From positions 23,103,001 through 23,167,000 of the forward strand of contig CM076147.1 of assembly GCA_038025085.1 (NCBI GenBank): DNA of 64,000 nucleotides, given 5' to 3'. The DNA comes from Tetragonia tetragonoides (Eukaryota; Streptophyta; Magnoliopsida; Caryophyllales; Aizoaceae). Made by a program: the position numbers and the translations under genes. The notes beneath the pieces are model-generated. The model was given only the letters and a program-made list of their open reading frames with translations. It did no database searches and was not told the DNA's origin. Positions 51,186 to 62,769 of this stretch are shown piece by piece; the stretch's first letter is position 1; every line of letters starts with the position of its first letter.

Positions 51186-52031
51186 TTTTGTCTCGTGCCT
51201 TTCACGTGTTTTTCATTTCCCTCCCCATTTTCAATTTTTTCCCCATTTCATTTTCACCCACCCTCCATTACTCCCTCTCTCTCTCCTCATCCATCCTCCA
51301 TTCAATATCACTGAGCTCTTCACTCTCTCTCCACACTGTCGCCTCTCTCTCTTCTACCTCCATTTTTACTGCGTTTCTCTCTCTTTTCAACCTCACTGTC
51401 ATTCTCTCTCTCTATCTCCTGCAAAAGGTCTTGATTGCTCACATCAGTGAGAGAGGACAACAACTTTTTGTGGCATCTTCTTTACTCAATATCATCATCA
51501 AAAGATTCGATTTTGAGGTCTAAAAAAAGGGAATCGAGGTATGCTTTATGTCACTTATGTAAATTCGTTGCCTTTATGTGAAATGCATGTCCCCACCCAC
51601 CTTCTGTACTATAAACAGTAAAGAACCATAATTTTTTAAATTTGGGGAAAACATGTGAATTAGGGCTAATTTAAAATTAGTTGTACTGTTATACTTAATT
51701 CATCCCTAATTGTTTATTCCGTGGGTACTGTGTGTAAATCCCTAATTTATTAATTGCTTGGGTACTGTGTGTATATGCCTAATTTGAATTGCTTGGATAC
51801 TGTGTTTAAAAACCCTAATTTTTAATTGCTTGGGTACTGTGTGTAAAGGCCTAATTTTGTAATGCTTGGGTATTGTATTTAAAAATCGTATTTTTTAATT
51901 GCTTGGGTTGTTTGTGGATAACCGTAATTTTTATTTTATTGGGCATTGCTATGTAGCTAGTTAATTGTTCAAATTGGTATGTTTTTTGTGTAAAAAATTA
52001 ATCTATAAATTGTTAATTGTTTGTATACTCA
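51186..52031. other. MULE transposase leader and 5' region
   Basis: Pyrimidine-rich 51260-51420, then short tandem-like 'TAATTGCTTGGGTACTGTGTGTAAA' variants at 51710-51910 (about five copies of ~45 bp). No coding frame with a recognised domain. Confidence 0.55.
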
Positions 52032-55000
52032 GCATGTATGTATCCAACAGAAGAGGTTCTCTTGTTCAAGACATATTGGACAAGTCAGTAGGGGTGAGGA
52101 TACATTATGGTGGGGTATTTGTGAGGACTGTTGGGGTGAGAAACAGAAGTAAGGTTGAATATATGGGTGGTGAGATGTATATGAAGTTCAATATCCCAAT
52201 AGAAAATTGGGGATATTTTGAAATAGTAGGAATCATTAGGGATGATATAAAATTGGAGGGTCCATATCTGATGTGGTATAGGAACCGTGGTTTGACCTTA
52301 GCAACTTAAAAAACTGAGATTCGGGATGACCAAGATGCTGCTGATTTGTTGTTGACAAAGGATGCTAATGACAATATGACCATTTATGTGACTTTGTGTT
52401 CTGATAGCCAAATTATGAGGGGTGCTGGGTCAATGGTGAGAGGTTTTCATGCTCGGCCAACTAGCCATTTAAGTGGTGATTCAAGTAAAAAAACAAGGGG
52501 TAACCCATAGGGGTGTTCAGGGTAGGTTAACCGAACCGAAAGGTTCACTCGGTTCGGTTAACCGATATTTCGGTTCGCCAATTTCGTGAACCGTAACCGT
52601 AACCGAAAATACAGGTTAACCGACTTTCGGTTAACCGATTTTTTCGGTTCGGTTATAAGGTTAATCGAAAATCGTACTTATATGATTTCTATAGTATAAT
52701 TAGCTACTTTTAAGCATATTTTTTTAAAAAAAAGAAGCTAAATTTACAATTTGGATTCGTTAAGACATAGTCAAAATAATAAAGAGATATAAAAAGTATG
52801 AATTGTTAGTTATTAAATATTACATACAAACTTTATATTTAATGTCTGTATACAAATAAACATAATAAAATATTAATAAAAAAAAGCTCAAATAATAAAT
52901 TTTGGTTTCTCGGTTAACCGAAATCTCCAACATCGTGAACCTAAATCGAACCGAAAAACCAAAAAAATATTTGGTTCGGTTAGCCGAACCGCTTTAAACG
53001 AAAAAATAGGTTTGGTTAACCGAATTTTCGGTGCGGTTTTTCGGTTTTACGATTTTGCTTTTCGGTTACGGTTTTTCTGGACACCCCTAGTGACCCATAT
53101 GGAAGCCCACCACTTATGGGTCAAACTAGGAGAACCCCAAGGACCAAAACACCTTCATACATTGATGAAGACTTGAGCCCTCCTGAAATAAGACAAGAGT
53201 TCACAAATTTGAGAATATCCCCTAGAAAAAAAACCCTAAACTTCAACCACACTGAATGCTCCACCAGCTCTGATTCTACTCCCCTCACTAATCTCCCTCC
53301 CCTCAATGATCCCTCTCCCCTCACTGAGCCCCTCACTGATCTCCCTCCCATCACTGAGCCCACCCCCCTCACAGATTCCACTCCCATCACTGAGGTCACT
53401 GCCCTTCCAGGACAGAGGCAGAAGCTTCCTATAAGAAGAGGTCACAGGAAGCCTAGATCTACTATTGAGTTTGAAGTAATAGAGGAATCTGAAGATGAGG
53501 AGGCTGTATATGGGGAGACTGTAGATGGGGAGGTTGTGGATGAGGAACCTGTAGATGACATCCCTATTGGAGTGGATGACATTGATGACCAAGATGTGGA
53601 GGAGCTTTTTGCTGAGGATGCTGATATAGGAATCTTAGATACATTGACAAGACAACTTGCAACCAACAACAATTCAGGCATCACCAATAACAGACAGTGA
53701 AGTGGTAGGGGTATAGTGAATGATGATGTTGATGAACAAACTGAGGATGATGATGGAGATTCAAGTGATTCAGATTTCAATTTAAATGCTGAGAATGAGT
53801 ATGATGATGATTCTGATGAGTTGAGGAGCCTGTAGGGTTCTGATGATGAAGGGGAGAGGTACCCTGTGTTCAATCCTGAAGTGGATTTCAAAAGGAAGAT
53901 AAATCTGGTCAAGGGTTTGAAATTTCCAACCAACAAGTGCCTTAGGAAAGCTTTGAGGTATCACAGCATTGAGAACCATTATGACAACTATTTTCTGCAT
54001 AATGGGAGTCGTAGAGTAACTGTGTATTGGAAGAAAGGCAAATTGCAGAAGTGTATGTGTGAGCCAGAGAAGAAGAAGTGTACTTTCAAGGTTCATGCAA
54101 ACAAGCTGAAAGAAGAAGAAACTTTCCAGATTAAGAGTTTGAGGCTAAAACATTGTTGTGGGTATGTGGATATAAACCTAAGGTAACCTCTCAATTCTTG
54201 GCTGAAAAATACATTGATTATTTTAGGGCAGATCCAGAGTGGAAGGTTGCTGGGTTTTTGGCTCAAATCAAGAGGGATCTTGGTGTTACTCCTGGGTATT
54301 TCAAGATGTACTATGCTAGGGATAGGGCTGTACACATGATTAAAGGCACAGCAACTGAGCAGTATGCTAGAGTGTGGGATTATTTAGCAACTTTGAAGAA
54401 ATATAACAAAGGGAGTTCAACATTTGTTATGCTTCAAAACATTGAGAGGCCACCTCCCATTTTCCAGAGGATGTATATATGTCTGGATGCTTGCAAGAAG
54501 GGGTTTGTGAATGGTTGTAGGCCTATATTTGGTGTTGATGGATGCCATTTGAAGGACCCATATACTGGTCAAATTCTGGTTGATGTTACTAAGGATGGGA
54601 ACAACAACATTTTCCCAATTGCTTGGGCTGTTGTTGAAGTGGAAACCTATAATTCATGGGTTTGGTTCTTAGACCTCTTGATCAAGGATATTGGTGGTGA
54701 ACTTGGGAGAGGCTGGACTATTATGTCAGATAGGAAGAAGGTAACATGCAGTTTCTCCCTTTGCATGGTTTGTTTTGTGATTATGTTCAGTTTGCTTTTT
54801 TTTAACCCTTAATTTTTTTTATTTCACAGGGATTACTTGATGCATTCAAAGACATTGTGCCATATGCTGACATCAGGTACTGTGTGAGACATATATGGGC
54901 CAACTTCAAATTGCAATCTTTTAGCCAGGCATACAAGGATATCTTCTGGAGAGCAGCAAGGGCTTATAAAAAGGTATGACAATGTTGTTTTTTGTTTTGG

Positions 55001-56260
55001 TTGCAATTCTTTTTTGTCTTTTTTATTTTGGTAGAAATATTTGGTTGCAATTCATGTTCAACTTATTTAGGCATTCTTTTCTGTTTATATGTTGCAATTC
55101 ATGTTTAGGATGAGTTTGATTATGCCATGGAGGAAATGAAAGGGCTTAACATTGAGGCATACCACTATCTTGCCAAGATTGAGCCAAAGCATTGGGCAAG
55201 GTATGCTTTCAATCCTATATGCAAGTCAAACATGTTGTTAAACAACATGTGTGAATGCTTTAATGTTGTTTTAAAGCAAGCTAGGGACCAACCTATCCTC
55301 ACTCAAATGGAGTGGATGAGGAGGTATGTTATGAAAAGAAGTTGTCTCAAAAGAGAAGGGGTTCAGTCATACCAAGATAGGGTAATGCCAGCAGTTGAGA
55401 AGTACTTCAAATGGGCTGAAATAGAGTCTAGGAACTGTGGCATAACCCCTTCAGATCTGGATGTGTTTGAGGTAGATTGTAGAGATGCAACACACATAGT
55501 AAACCTCAGAGAGAGAACACGTGATTGTTTCAAATGGGATTTGACTGGCATACCTTGTGCCCATGCTTTTGCTTGTATCACACATAAAAGGCTGGACCCA
55601 TCAGACTTCGGGCATGAGTACTTCACAAAAGACAAGTATTTGCAAGTATACACCCCTGTAGTTCACCCTTTGCCTAGGCCAAAAGGGTGGGAGAAAGCTG
55701 ATGTGGATCAACCATTGCCTCCACCAGCAAGGAAGATTCCTGGTAGGCCTTCTAAGAAATACAGAAAAAAGGAGCCTGGGGAGAATGCAGATAGACTGGT
55801 CAAGAGAGCTAAGAAGCCCAACAGATGTAGTAAGTGTGGTGAGCTAGGGCACAACAAAGCCAAATGCAAAAATACAGCCAAAACTGTGGAACCCAAACCC
55901 AAAGGTGGTAAACCACCAGCTGAACCTGGGACTTATGCAGCTGTTAGAAGAGACCATTTGAAGAAAAGGAATCTTGGAGACAATCAGGTACTACTTTGGT
56001 AATTGTTTGATTTTATTGTCAAGACATTATTGGTTGTGTGCTGCTTACTTACATTATCTTTTTTGTTGCAACAGGGAGCTGGTACCAGTGCTCAACCTAC
56101 TGGACAAGGAGCTGGTACAAGTGCTCAACCTACTGGCCAGGGAGCTGCTGGTGGAAGAGGTGGTAGAGGTGGCAGAGGTGGCAGAGGCAGAGGAAGCAGA
56201 GGTGGCAGAGGTGCTACACATGAGACAATTTCTGCCACTTCTTCTCAACCAACCTCATAA
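52032..56260 (+). pseudogene. Mutator-like transposase, four-exon 3' part plus broken N-terminus
   Basis: Start near 52035 (MYVSNRRGS) with a PB1-like N-terminal region (VRIHYGGVFV...YMGGEMY), a stop at 52306, an hAT MITE at 52508-53089, further stops at 53698 and 53834 and a frameshift near 54,160. Then the MuDR DNA-binding region (FKRKINLVKGLKFPTNKCLRK), the transposase core with the DDE residues in FGVDGCHL, IMSDRKK and CECFNVV plus C-x-x-H in CVRHIWANF, a SWIM zinc finger (CFKWDLTGIPCAHAF) and a CCHC knuckle (CSKCGELGHNKAKC). Introns are 54741-54829, 54974-55108 and 55988-56074, all GT-AG. The last exon is a Gly-Arg tail. The domain set is complete but the N-terminal half cannot be translated, so the copy is non-autonomous unless helped. 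Confidence 0.85.
52508..53089. mobile_element. hAT-like MITE (582 bp) inside MULE transposase
   Basis: Ends TAGGGGTGTTCAGG and, inverted, TAGGGGTGTCCAGA. Flanking octamers GTAACCCA (52500-52507) and GTGACCCA (53090-53097) differ at one base. Subterminal TTCGGTTAACCGAA repeats. It splits the transposase coding frame between SSKKTRG and YGSPPLMG. Confidence 0.88.
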
Positions 56261-56843
56261 TCAGACACCCACCCCCAACCAAATATTGTATAGATGGCTT
56301 AGAATGTTGTACTTTGAGGAAACACTGGCTTTTTGAACAACTGTGCTGTTATTTTTGGCACCATATATGGTGTAGGAATTTGAAAACAATTAATATGTTG
56401 TGTATGGAATGGTTCATTTTATTTTGTGTTGTGTATGAACAAGTAATGTTGTGAACAAGTAGTGTTGTTGTAAACAACTACTTTATTTTGGCACCATCTG
56501 CAGTTTAGGAATTTGAAGAAATCTCATTTCGGAATTTGTATGCTTTATTTTGACAATTAATGAGATGAGATTTAAGTTCATGTGTTGTGTATGGAATGGT
56601 CTAGTTGTATTTAGGAATCAATGATGAAAATATGCTTCATTTCTTTCGATTTCACAAATGCCAAGTACATAGAAGCTCTTACAACAAGTTTGGAATTACA
56701 TTACATTTCATTTTTGGGCAGTACAAATACACCAAAATCATAGCAAACTAACTCCCCAAAATCAAACCAAACAAACTACCCAAAATGACCCACTAACTAC
56801 TACAACAAGTTTGGAATTATACTACTGACCCTTGTCACCAAGC
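56261..56843. other. Convergent 3' ends of transposase and GRF genes
   Basis: 3' untranslated sequence with repeated TGTTGTGTATGGAATGGT and AGTAATGTTGTGAACAAG. No gene recognised. Confidence 0.55.
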
Positions 56844-57302
56844 CTATCCCCTTGATGCCATACCCACAATGACACCCATAAGAAGTACAATTGCAATGAA
56901 AAGGACTGTCACCAATCCATTCTTGTTAGTCTTCTTCTTCTTCAATCTCTTCACCTCTACAGACAATGCATTCAATCTAGCCTTCAACTGTGCCTTTTCA
57001 GCTTCAAACTCATTCTTGATCTTCGCCTTTTGAACTTCAAACCCAGTCTTCAAAGCCCTCATCTCTCCCTCTAACAACCTCTTATCCAAAAGCAGCTCAT
57101 TTATAACATCCCTCTGCCAATTTGTTTGTCCCTGATCATACCACCTAAAGGCAATGCAAGCCCTAGTCTCAGTTTCTGGGTCATATATTGGGCATGCCAT
57201 GAACCTTCTCCCTGGATTCTTTTTAGTCCAAGACTTCACCATTGCAAGGGGAAGGTTGCATCTGCAATGTGTGGGCGATGACTGGGTGCTGGAATTGGAC
57301 AT
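56844..57302 (-). CDS. GRF zinc-finger protein with coiled coil and C-terminal membrane segment
   Basis: Intact frame of 152 codons. The start at 57302 is chosen because an upstream Met (57323) lies before a splice acceptor (TTTCTTAG|GAATCATGTCC). An intron in the 5' leader runs to a donor near 57486 (GCAG|GTAACA). Residues about 12-60 form a GRF-type zinc ribbon (HCRCNLPL...NPGRRFMACP...CIAFRWYD), 70-125 a charged coiled coil (EGEMRALKTGFEVQKAKIKN, RLNALSVEVKRLKKKK) and 130-148 a hydrophobic anchor (VTVLFIAIVLLMGVIVGM). Plant GRF-finger proteins of this layout exist as host genes and inside Mutator-like elements. A nucleic-acid-binding role is inferred from the finger. It lies within the MULE TIRs, tail to tail with the transposase, and is the only clearly undamaged MULE gene here. 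Confidence 0.82.
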   Translation of the reverse strand: MSNSSTQSSPTHCRCNLPLAMVKSWTKKNPGRRFMACPIYDPETETRACIAFRWYDQGQTNWQRDVINELLLDKRLLEGEMRALKTGFEVQKAKIKNEFEAEKAQLKARLNALSVEVKRLKKKKTNKNGLVTVLFIAIVLLMGVIVGMASRG

Positions 57303-57684
57303 GATTCCTAAGAAAATATGCAAACTTGTTCAATAGAAAACATAAATATAGTACCCAATTTCAGTAATTTCATACCAATTGACCAATTAAATTCAAATCC
57401 ATAAAAACCCCCAATTTCGGATTTAAAGTAAACCCTAAAAAATTGAGGATCAATTTCGAACAACAAATTAACAAACAATGTGTTACCTGCGTAGTGGAGA
57501 GAGTTTGGAGACGATTACTTGCGAGCCTAACTGCAGAGAACACCAACAATGGTGAAAACGTTGGAGAAAGCAGGAGAAAGAATGGCGGGAGAGAGAGAGG
57601 TGAAAGATATGAAAGGAAGGAAAAAGGGATTAATGGGAGGGACTTAAGTAACAGGTAAAAATGAGAGGGGATTAAAGGGATAAG

Positions 57685-57872
57685 TGAGGTGGGCATTTAG
57701 GTAATCTCGCGTGGCATACTAACCCCAAAAGAGTCCGTTAGTTGGTTTTCCGTCACAAGGTACTCATTTAATAATCTTTTTTGGCTATAAGTTACTTCTT
57801 CACAAATTTTTTTTTATAAGGTACTACTTGACAAAAAGTGACACAAAAAAGGTAGTTTTAGAAAAAAAATCC
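57685..57872 (-). repeat. MULE right TIR
   Basis: Inverted counterpart of the left TIR. The GRF gene's promoter probably lies in or just inside it. Confidence 0.88.
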
Positions 57873-57944
57873 TAAAATATATACTAATGTTGTACTTTCC
57901 TAAATCTGTAAAGAGTAGACTATTAGATTATAACTAATATCTAA

Positions 57945-58090
<146 letters not shown>

Positions 58091-58937
58091 TTTTTGGGTA
58101 TAAGCGCTGGTGAGGTGACAAGTGTCAAGCTCCGATTGGCTTATTGGCTTATACCCAAGTCATTAATTAAAACTTATTTTTTCTTTTTTTGAGAGTGGTG
58201 ATGATTAAATAGTTAACTCACATTAATATGCAAATTAAATTGAAAGGTCAATAGCTTGAATTAAAAATTTGGCATAATTTAGGTACTTAATGAAATAAAA
58301 TAATTAAGGCACATTATTAAAAATGATATAATTGTATGAATTTGTACACTATAAATATAAAAGATATTAGTTTATCATTTCTTTTAATTAACTTTAATGG
58401 TTTGCTTTTTAGCATTTCACCTTTTAGTTTTCTATTAAAGGTGCACATGCTAAATAATAGTTTGAACAAACTATATATCGTTTAACTAAAAATTTTGTTT
58501 ATTCGTGGGTCGGGTATGTCACAAGTGACCAGTTGACATGCGATTAATATTTGTGAGGATAAGCGAAAGTACTGTGACAAGAGTTATATTTTGAGTTACC
58601 TCTTTGACCCTTTTTTGTACTATAATTTGGGTCACCATTATTTTTTTGAATTTTATATTTGTGGGTATGCAAGTATATCTAATCCCTATTTGTAGGTATA
58701 CGTGTAGATTATGTGACAACAATTACGTTTTCAATCACCATTTTTATTTAGATTGATGATTGTGATTTGCGAGTATTATATAAGAGCTAGCAATAGTAAT
58801 ATGACATGACAAGTGATACGTGCCTAATCTTAGGGGGATAATAAGCATAGGTAAGGTGACAGGAGTCAATTTTTTTTTTTTTTTTTGGTGAAATGGAAGG
58901 CATTGTAAAACAACACCCAAACAAAAAGAAACTAACA

Positions 58938-59735
58938 CTATGAAAGTACCATTCTAGGCCTCGCAACTCCCACTATGTCCTCAAACAGAACAGTCATCAT
59001 AGCGGGTATTGGGGCTTCTACTTCACAAAACACATCGTTACTAATAAGACTAAAATTAGCGAGCCAATCAGCTGCAACGTTGGCTTCCAGGTAGACATGT
59101 TGAATCTTGAATCGCCATGGCGTTCCACAAATAATTTCTTTGCATTGCTCAAGAATAAAGTAGTAAGGACTAAAAGCTGGGGTCGGTTTCTGGAGCATGG
59201 TAGACGCAAGTTGAGAGTCAGTTTCGATTATCAATTGTCCAACTTGAATTCTCTTGGCAATACGCAACCCATAGAGGATTGCAAGTAACTCTGCCATCAA
59301 AGAGGTCCCATGTCCCATCTTTGCATGAAATGCTCTAATGAATGCGCCATTGTCAGCTCTAAAGATCCCCCCACCACCTGCAGGTCCCAGGTTTCCCTTC
59401 GCTGCACCATCAGTATTCAATTTTTTCCATCCCGTGGGAGGCATATCCCATTTAATAAAGGCTTCAACCCGTGGTCGTTTAGGACCATCAAGGTGGGTGC
59501 TGCGTTTCGACTCCGCAACTGAGTACTCCTTCGCTCTAGCTACCACAACCTGTGCTCGGTTTGGAGGGATCTCCCTCGGGTCACCAAGTACCCTGGCGTT
59601 ACACCACCGCCAGAGCCACCAGATGGTGGTTGTAAAAACTGATGTCCATTCGTCATTTTCCTTTATATTATTAGAGACCCAGTCCTTTAAAGACGAGGGA
59701 AAGAAAGTATGTTGTTGATCGTGGGGAACTAGCAC
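58938..59735 (-). pseudogene. LINE 2 RNase H domain
   Basis: Long open frame (265 codons) with the RNase H pattern KLNTDGAAKGN, GTSLMAELLAILYGL, IIETDSQLA and VYLEANVAADWLA, so the D, E, D, D residues are present. It degrades RNA of the RNA:DNA hybrid during reverse transcription. It is open but in a different frame from the rest of the element. Confidence 0.88.
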
Positions 59736-59770
59736 ACACCATACCTCTTAAGCCTTGGAGCAGTCTCTAA

Positions 59771-60941
59771 TTATGTGAAGCCCCGACTCCTCCAGCTCAC
59801 CACAGCTATGGCATGACGGGTCCGACGCAATATGACGTCGTACCCAATTAGCGTTGGATAGAAAACTATCGTGGAGAGCAAGCCAAAGAAAGTTGCGAAC
59901 TCATTGAGAAGTAGACAATTTCCATATCTGATTCGAATAATATCAAGAGCAGACTTCACAGTGAAATTACCTGAGCCCATTCTATCCCACGAGAGTCTAT
60001 CACGAGCATCTTGGCTATGACAAACCTCATAAGCCGCTATACACTGGATAATATCCGATGGTAGCAAGTGAATGAACTCATCCCACCTCCATCTCTCACC
60101 ATCCCAATAGTCAGCCACTGTCTTAGCCAAGTCATCATCACTCAAAGGTTGCAGTGCTTTGTTCTCCAAAGGGCAGTTGATTGCCCAATGGTGAAGCCAG
60201 AAGAAGGTACGAGTGCCATCACCTATGACCGTCCTAGCACCCTGCTTGAGAATAGGAGCAGATTCAACCATCCCTTTCCATGTGTTTGACATGTTTTGTC
60301 AGGGAGAGCATATCAATATCACATCTTCCTTGGCAGTATTTATCTCTCACCACTCGTGACCATAGGCTAGTAGGATCAGTTAGGGTTCTCCACCCAAGCT
60401 TGGTGACAAAGGCCGCGTTTGATTGGCGCATAGAACTTAACCCTAGCCCACCATTGGCTTTGGGCTTTATTATAGTTTGCCAGTTCACCAGGTGTACCCG
60501 ATTATGACTATCGTTGCTTCCCCAAATAAATTTGCGTGTCTTTTTATCAATTTTGTCATAGACCGCTCTTGGCAACAGGGTTGTTTGCATTGAATAAAAA
60601 GGCACGCTTGAGATGGCAGACTGAGCTAGCGTACCCCGGCCCGCTAGTGAAGGGTAACTGGCCTTCCAGCCCGTGAGACATGAGCTAATTTGATCAAGAA
60701 TATGCTGTTACGTTGTTCTCGTGATCCGACCTTTAGAGGTTGGGACTCCCAAGGAAATCCCTAAATCCTCAGTAATCTCCATACCCGCCACTCGACCTAT
60801 CTCCATGGCTGCTTCAGCTGGCACACTCTTCGAAAAGCAAACACTCGATTTTCCAAAGTTGACACGTTCTCCAGAGGATTCACAAAATTTATTAAGGCAA
60901 TACTTGATTATTTCCATCTGCTCAACCGATGCAATTAGCAA
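59771..60941 (-). pseudogene. LINE 2 reverse transcriptase C-terminal part and zf-RVT
   Basis: 60941-60708 reads the thumb (VEQMEIIKYCLNKFCESSGE). 60605-60264 gives LPRAVYDKIDKKTRKFIWG. 60292-59771 gives the zf-RVT region, which in this family has WDRMGSGNFTVKSALDII. Frames change at about 60,700 and 60,280. Confidence 0.82.
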
Positions 60942-62370
60942 AGAGAACTAGATCATCGGCGAAGAAAAGATGTGAGATCTCAGGTCCATCTTTACTAGCT
61001 TTGACAGGTTTCCAAGCCCCCATGTTGACCGCCTCATTGATGATATGGGTGAGGCGTTCAATGCAAAGCACAAAAATGTAAGGGGATAACGGATCACCTT
61101 GCCTTACACCACGACTAGGCTGGAATTCCTTCGTCATGGACCCATTCCACAGGAACTTCATTCTAGCAGTTGTAACACAACCCATTATAACTTCAGTGAG
61201 AGAAATTGGAATGCCAAGCTCCATCAGTGTATCCCAAATAAAAGACCAACGTATACGATCATACGCTTTCTCAAGGTCTATTTTAACTGCCATAGTACCT
61301 TGTTTCGCCTTGTTCTGCCTCATTAAATGGAGAATTTCTTGTACAATAACAATATTATCTGTGATTTGACGCCCAGGAACAAAGCTAGTTTGTGTTGGTT
61401 CAATCACTTTGGGAAGAATGGATTTAAGCCGATTAACAATTGTTTTAGTAATCAGCTTGAATGCAACGTTGCAGTGGGAGATTGGTCGCAAATGGTTGAC
61501 TCATTCAGGGTTTTCCAGCTTTGGTATCAAAACTATCAAGGTTTCGTTAATAACCTCTGGTGACGAAGCTCCATTGAGGATATTGATCACTAGCTCATTA
61601 ACTTCATTTTGCACTAATTCCCAATGTTTTGGGTAGAAAATTGCGTGAAACCCATCAGGGCCTGGTGCCTTTAATGGGCCCATGCCATCAAGAGCTTCTT
61701 TAACATCCACCCTCGAGAAACGCCGAGCAAGTCTGTTGAACTCAGTGGGAGTGAGAGTAGGGAATCTGCCCCTTGGGAGATCGAATGGGCCATGAGAGGG
61801 CTTGTCGTCAGTATAGAGCTGCTTGAAAAAATTATTCACCAAACTTTGCAAAGCACCAGGTTCTGAGACCCATTCTCCATCATGAGATTGAAGGGTCTCA
61901 ATTCTATTACTCTTACGACGGATGAGAGTGCAGTATGAAAGAACTTCGAATTGCGATCACCATCAAGAAGTGTCTCCGAGCGTGATTTTTGAAACCAATA
62001 GACATGGATTTGATTCAGCACCTCATCAAGTTGGCTTCGTAGCTTGGTTTCTAGATGGAGCAAATCCATGGTGGGACGAATAGCCAAGCGTTCTTGGTAA
62101 CCTCCAATGCGTGCCCATATATGATTTTTCCTTCGAAACAAGTTTCCAAACACCTCCTTGTTCCAACGAAGGAGATTCTCTTGTAACGCAGAAAGGGCAT
62201 AAGGCAACGGGGATCCCTTACGCCATTTGCTATTAACGAATTATTCAAATTCATCATGTAATAGCCAAGCAGCTTGGAAACAGAATGGTCGATCTTTATG
62301 GTTGATAGGCGTAATCCGTTCCAAAGCAAGTAAGAGTGGGCAATGGTCAGACCTATTTGTCACAAGATGC
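60922..62370 (-). pseudogene. LINE 2 reverse transcriptase core
   Basis: 61491-60922 carries the fingers/palm: RPISHCNVAFKLITKTIVNR, TSFVPGRQITDNI, KIDLEKAYDRIRWSF, GVRQGDPLSPYIFVLC and the catalytic FADD box. 61851-61501 gives GPLKAPGPDGFHAIFYPKHW. 62207-61836 gives the upstream linker. It copies element RNA at a nicked target in intact relatives. Frameshifts separate the three parts. Confidence 0.88.
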
Positions 62371-62371
62371 T

Positions 62372-62753
62372 TTACCACTGCTTCAGGAAATTGTTCTCTC
62401 CAAGATGCATTACAAAAGCTCTGTCTAGTCTAGCACTTGTTCTTGTTGATAAGCTTTTGCCCCGATTCCAGGTGAATTTGGGGCCTAGATATCCAAGATC
62501 AATAAGGTAAGTATCCTCAATCCAATCATCAAAATTCCTACATCGACGAGCCATCCCCGCTGAATTTCCCGTGCGCTCTTCAAGAGACCTTGTTTCATTA
62601 AAATCTTCCGCTAGTACCCAGGAATGTATATTAGTTTGCGCAAAGGAAGCACGATGACTCTATAATTCTTCTCGTGTATTTGTATTGGGGCTTCCATACA
62701 CTGCAGTGAAGATCCAAGGTTGTGTGCCTCCTTGTGTAACTTCAACAGGTTTA
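62372..62753 (-). pseudogene. LINE 2 endonuclease, C-terminal part
   Basis: Minus strand reads PWIFTAVYGSPNTNTREEL, stop, then WVLAEDFNETRSLEERTGNS and IDLGYLGPKFTWNRG, the second half of the AP-endonuclease-like domain. The N-terminal catalytic residues are absent because of 5' truncation. Confidence 0.78.
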
Positions 62754-62769
62754 GAGTCATCATTTTTTT

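Larger units (their letters stand above)
51002..57872 (+). mobile_element. Mutator-like element (6.9 kb) with long TIRs
   Basis: Terminal inverted repeats of about 190 bp (51002-51185 and 57685-57872) share, inverted, TCTAAAACTACCTTTTTTGTG, TCAAGTAGTACCTTATAA, GGGGTTAGTATGCCACG and more. The flanks share TAAAATA (50995-51001, 57873-57879), consistent with a 9-bp Mutator duplication that has drifted. It carries a transposase pseudogene (+) and a convergent GRF zinc-finger gene (-). Confidence 0.88.
58869..62753 (-). mobile_element. LINE 2 (L1-type with RNase H), 5'-truncated
   Basis: Minus strand. The poly(A) tail is the T-run at 58869-58886. Both ends are flanked by GAGTCA (58863-58868 and 62754-62759), a short target duplication that joins into the family II Helitron sentence. 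Order is endonuclease C-terminal part, reverse transcriptase, zf-RVT, RNase H. At 3.9 kb it lacks ORF1 and the endonuclease N-terminus. Confidence 0.85.

Noticed and set aside
51145..51523. Two overlapping frames of 101 and 111 codons at the start of the MULE
   Set aside because: Pyrimidine-rich leader sequence open in two frames at once, with no domain.
53121..53936. Antisense frames opposite the MULE transposase
   Set aside because: Shadows of acidic and Pro/Thr-rich coding sequence on the plus strand.
56054..56248. Ser/Thr-rich minus-strand frame opposite the Gly-Arg tail
   Set aside because: Complement of the GGCAGAGGT repeats in the transposase's last exon.
59097..61636. Plus-strand frames across LINE 2
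   Set aside because: All overlap the minus-strand reverse transcriptase and RNase H frames, which have clear motifs.
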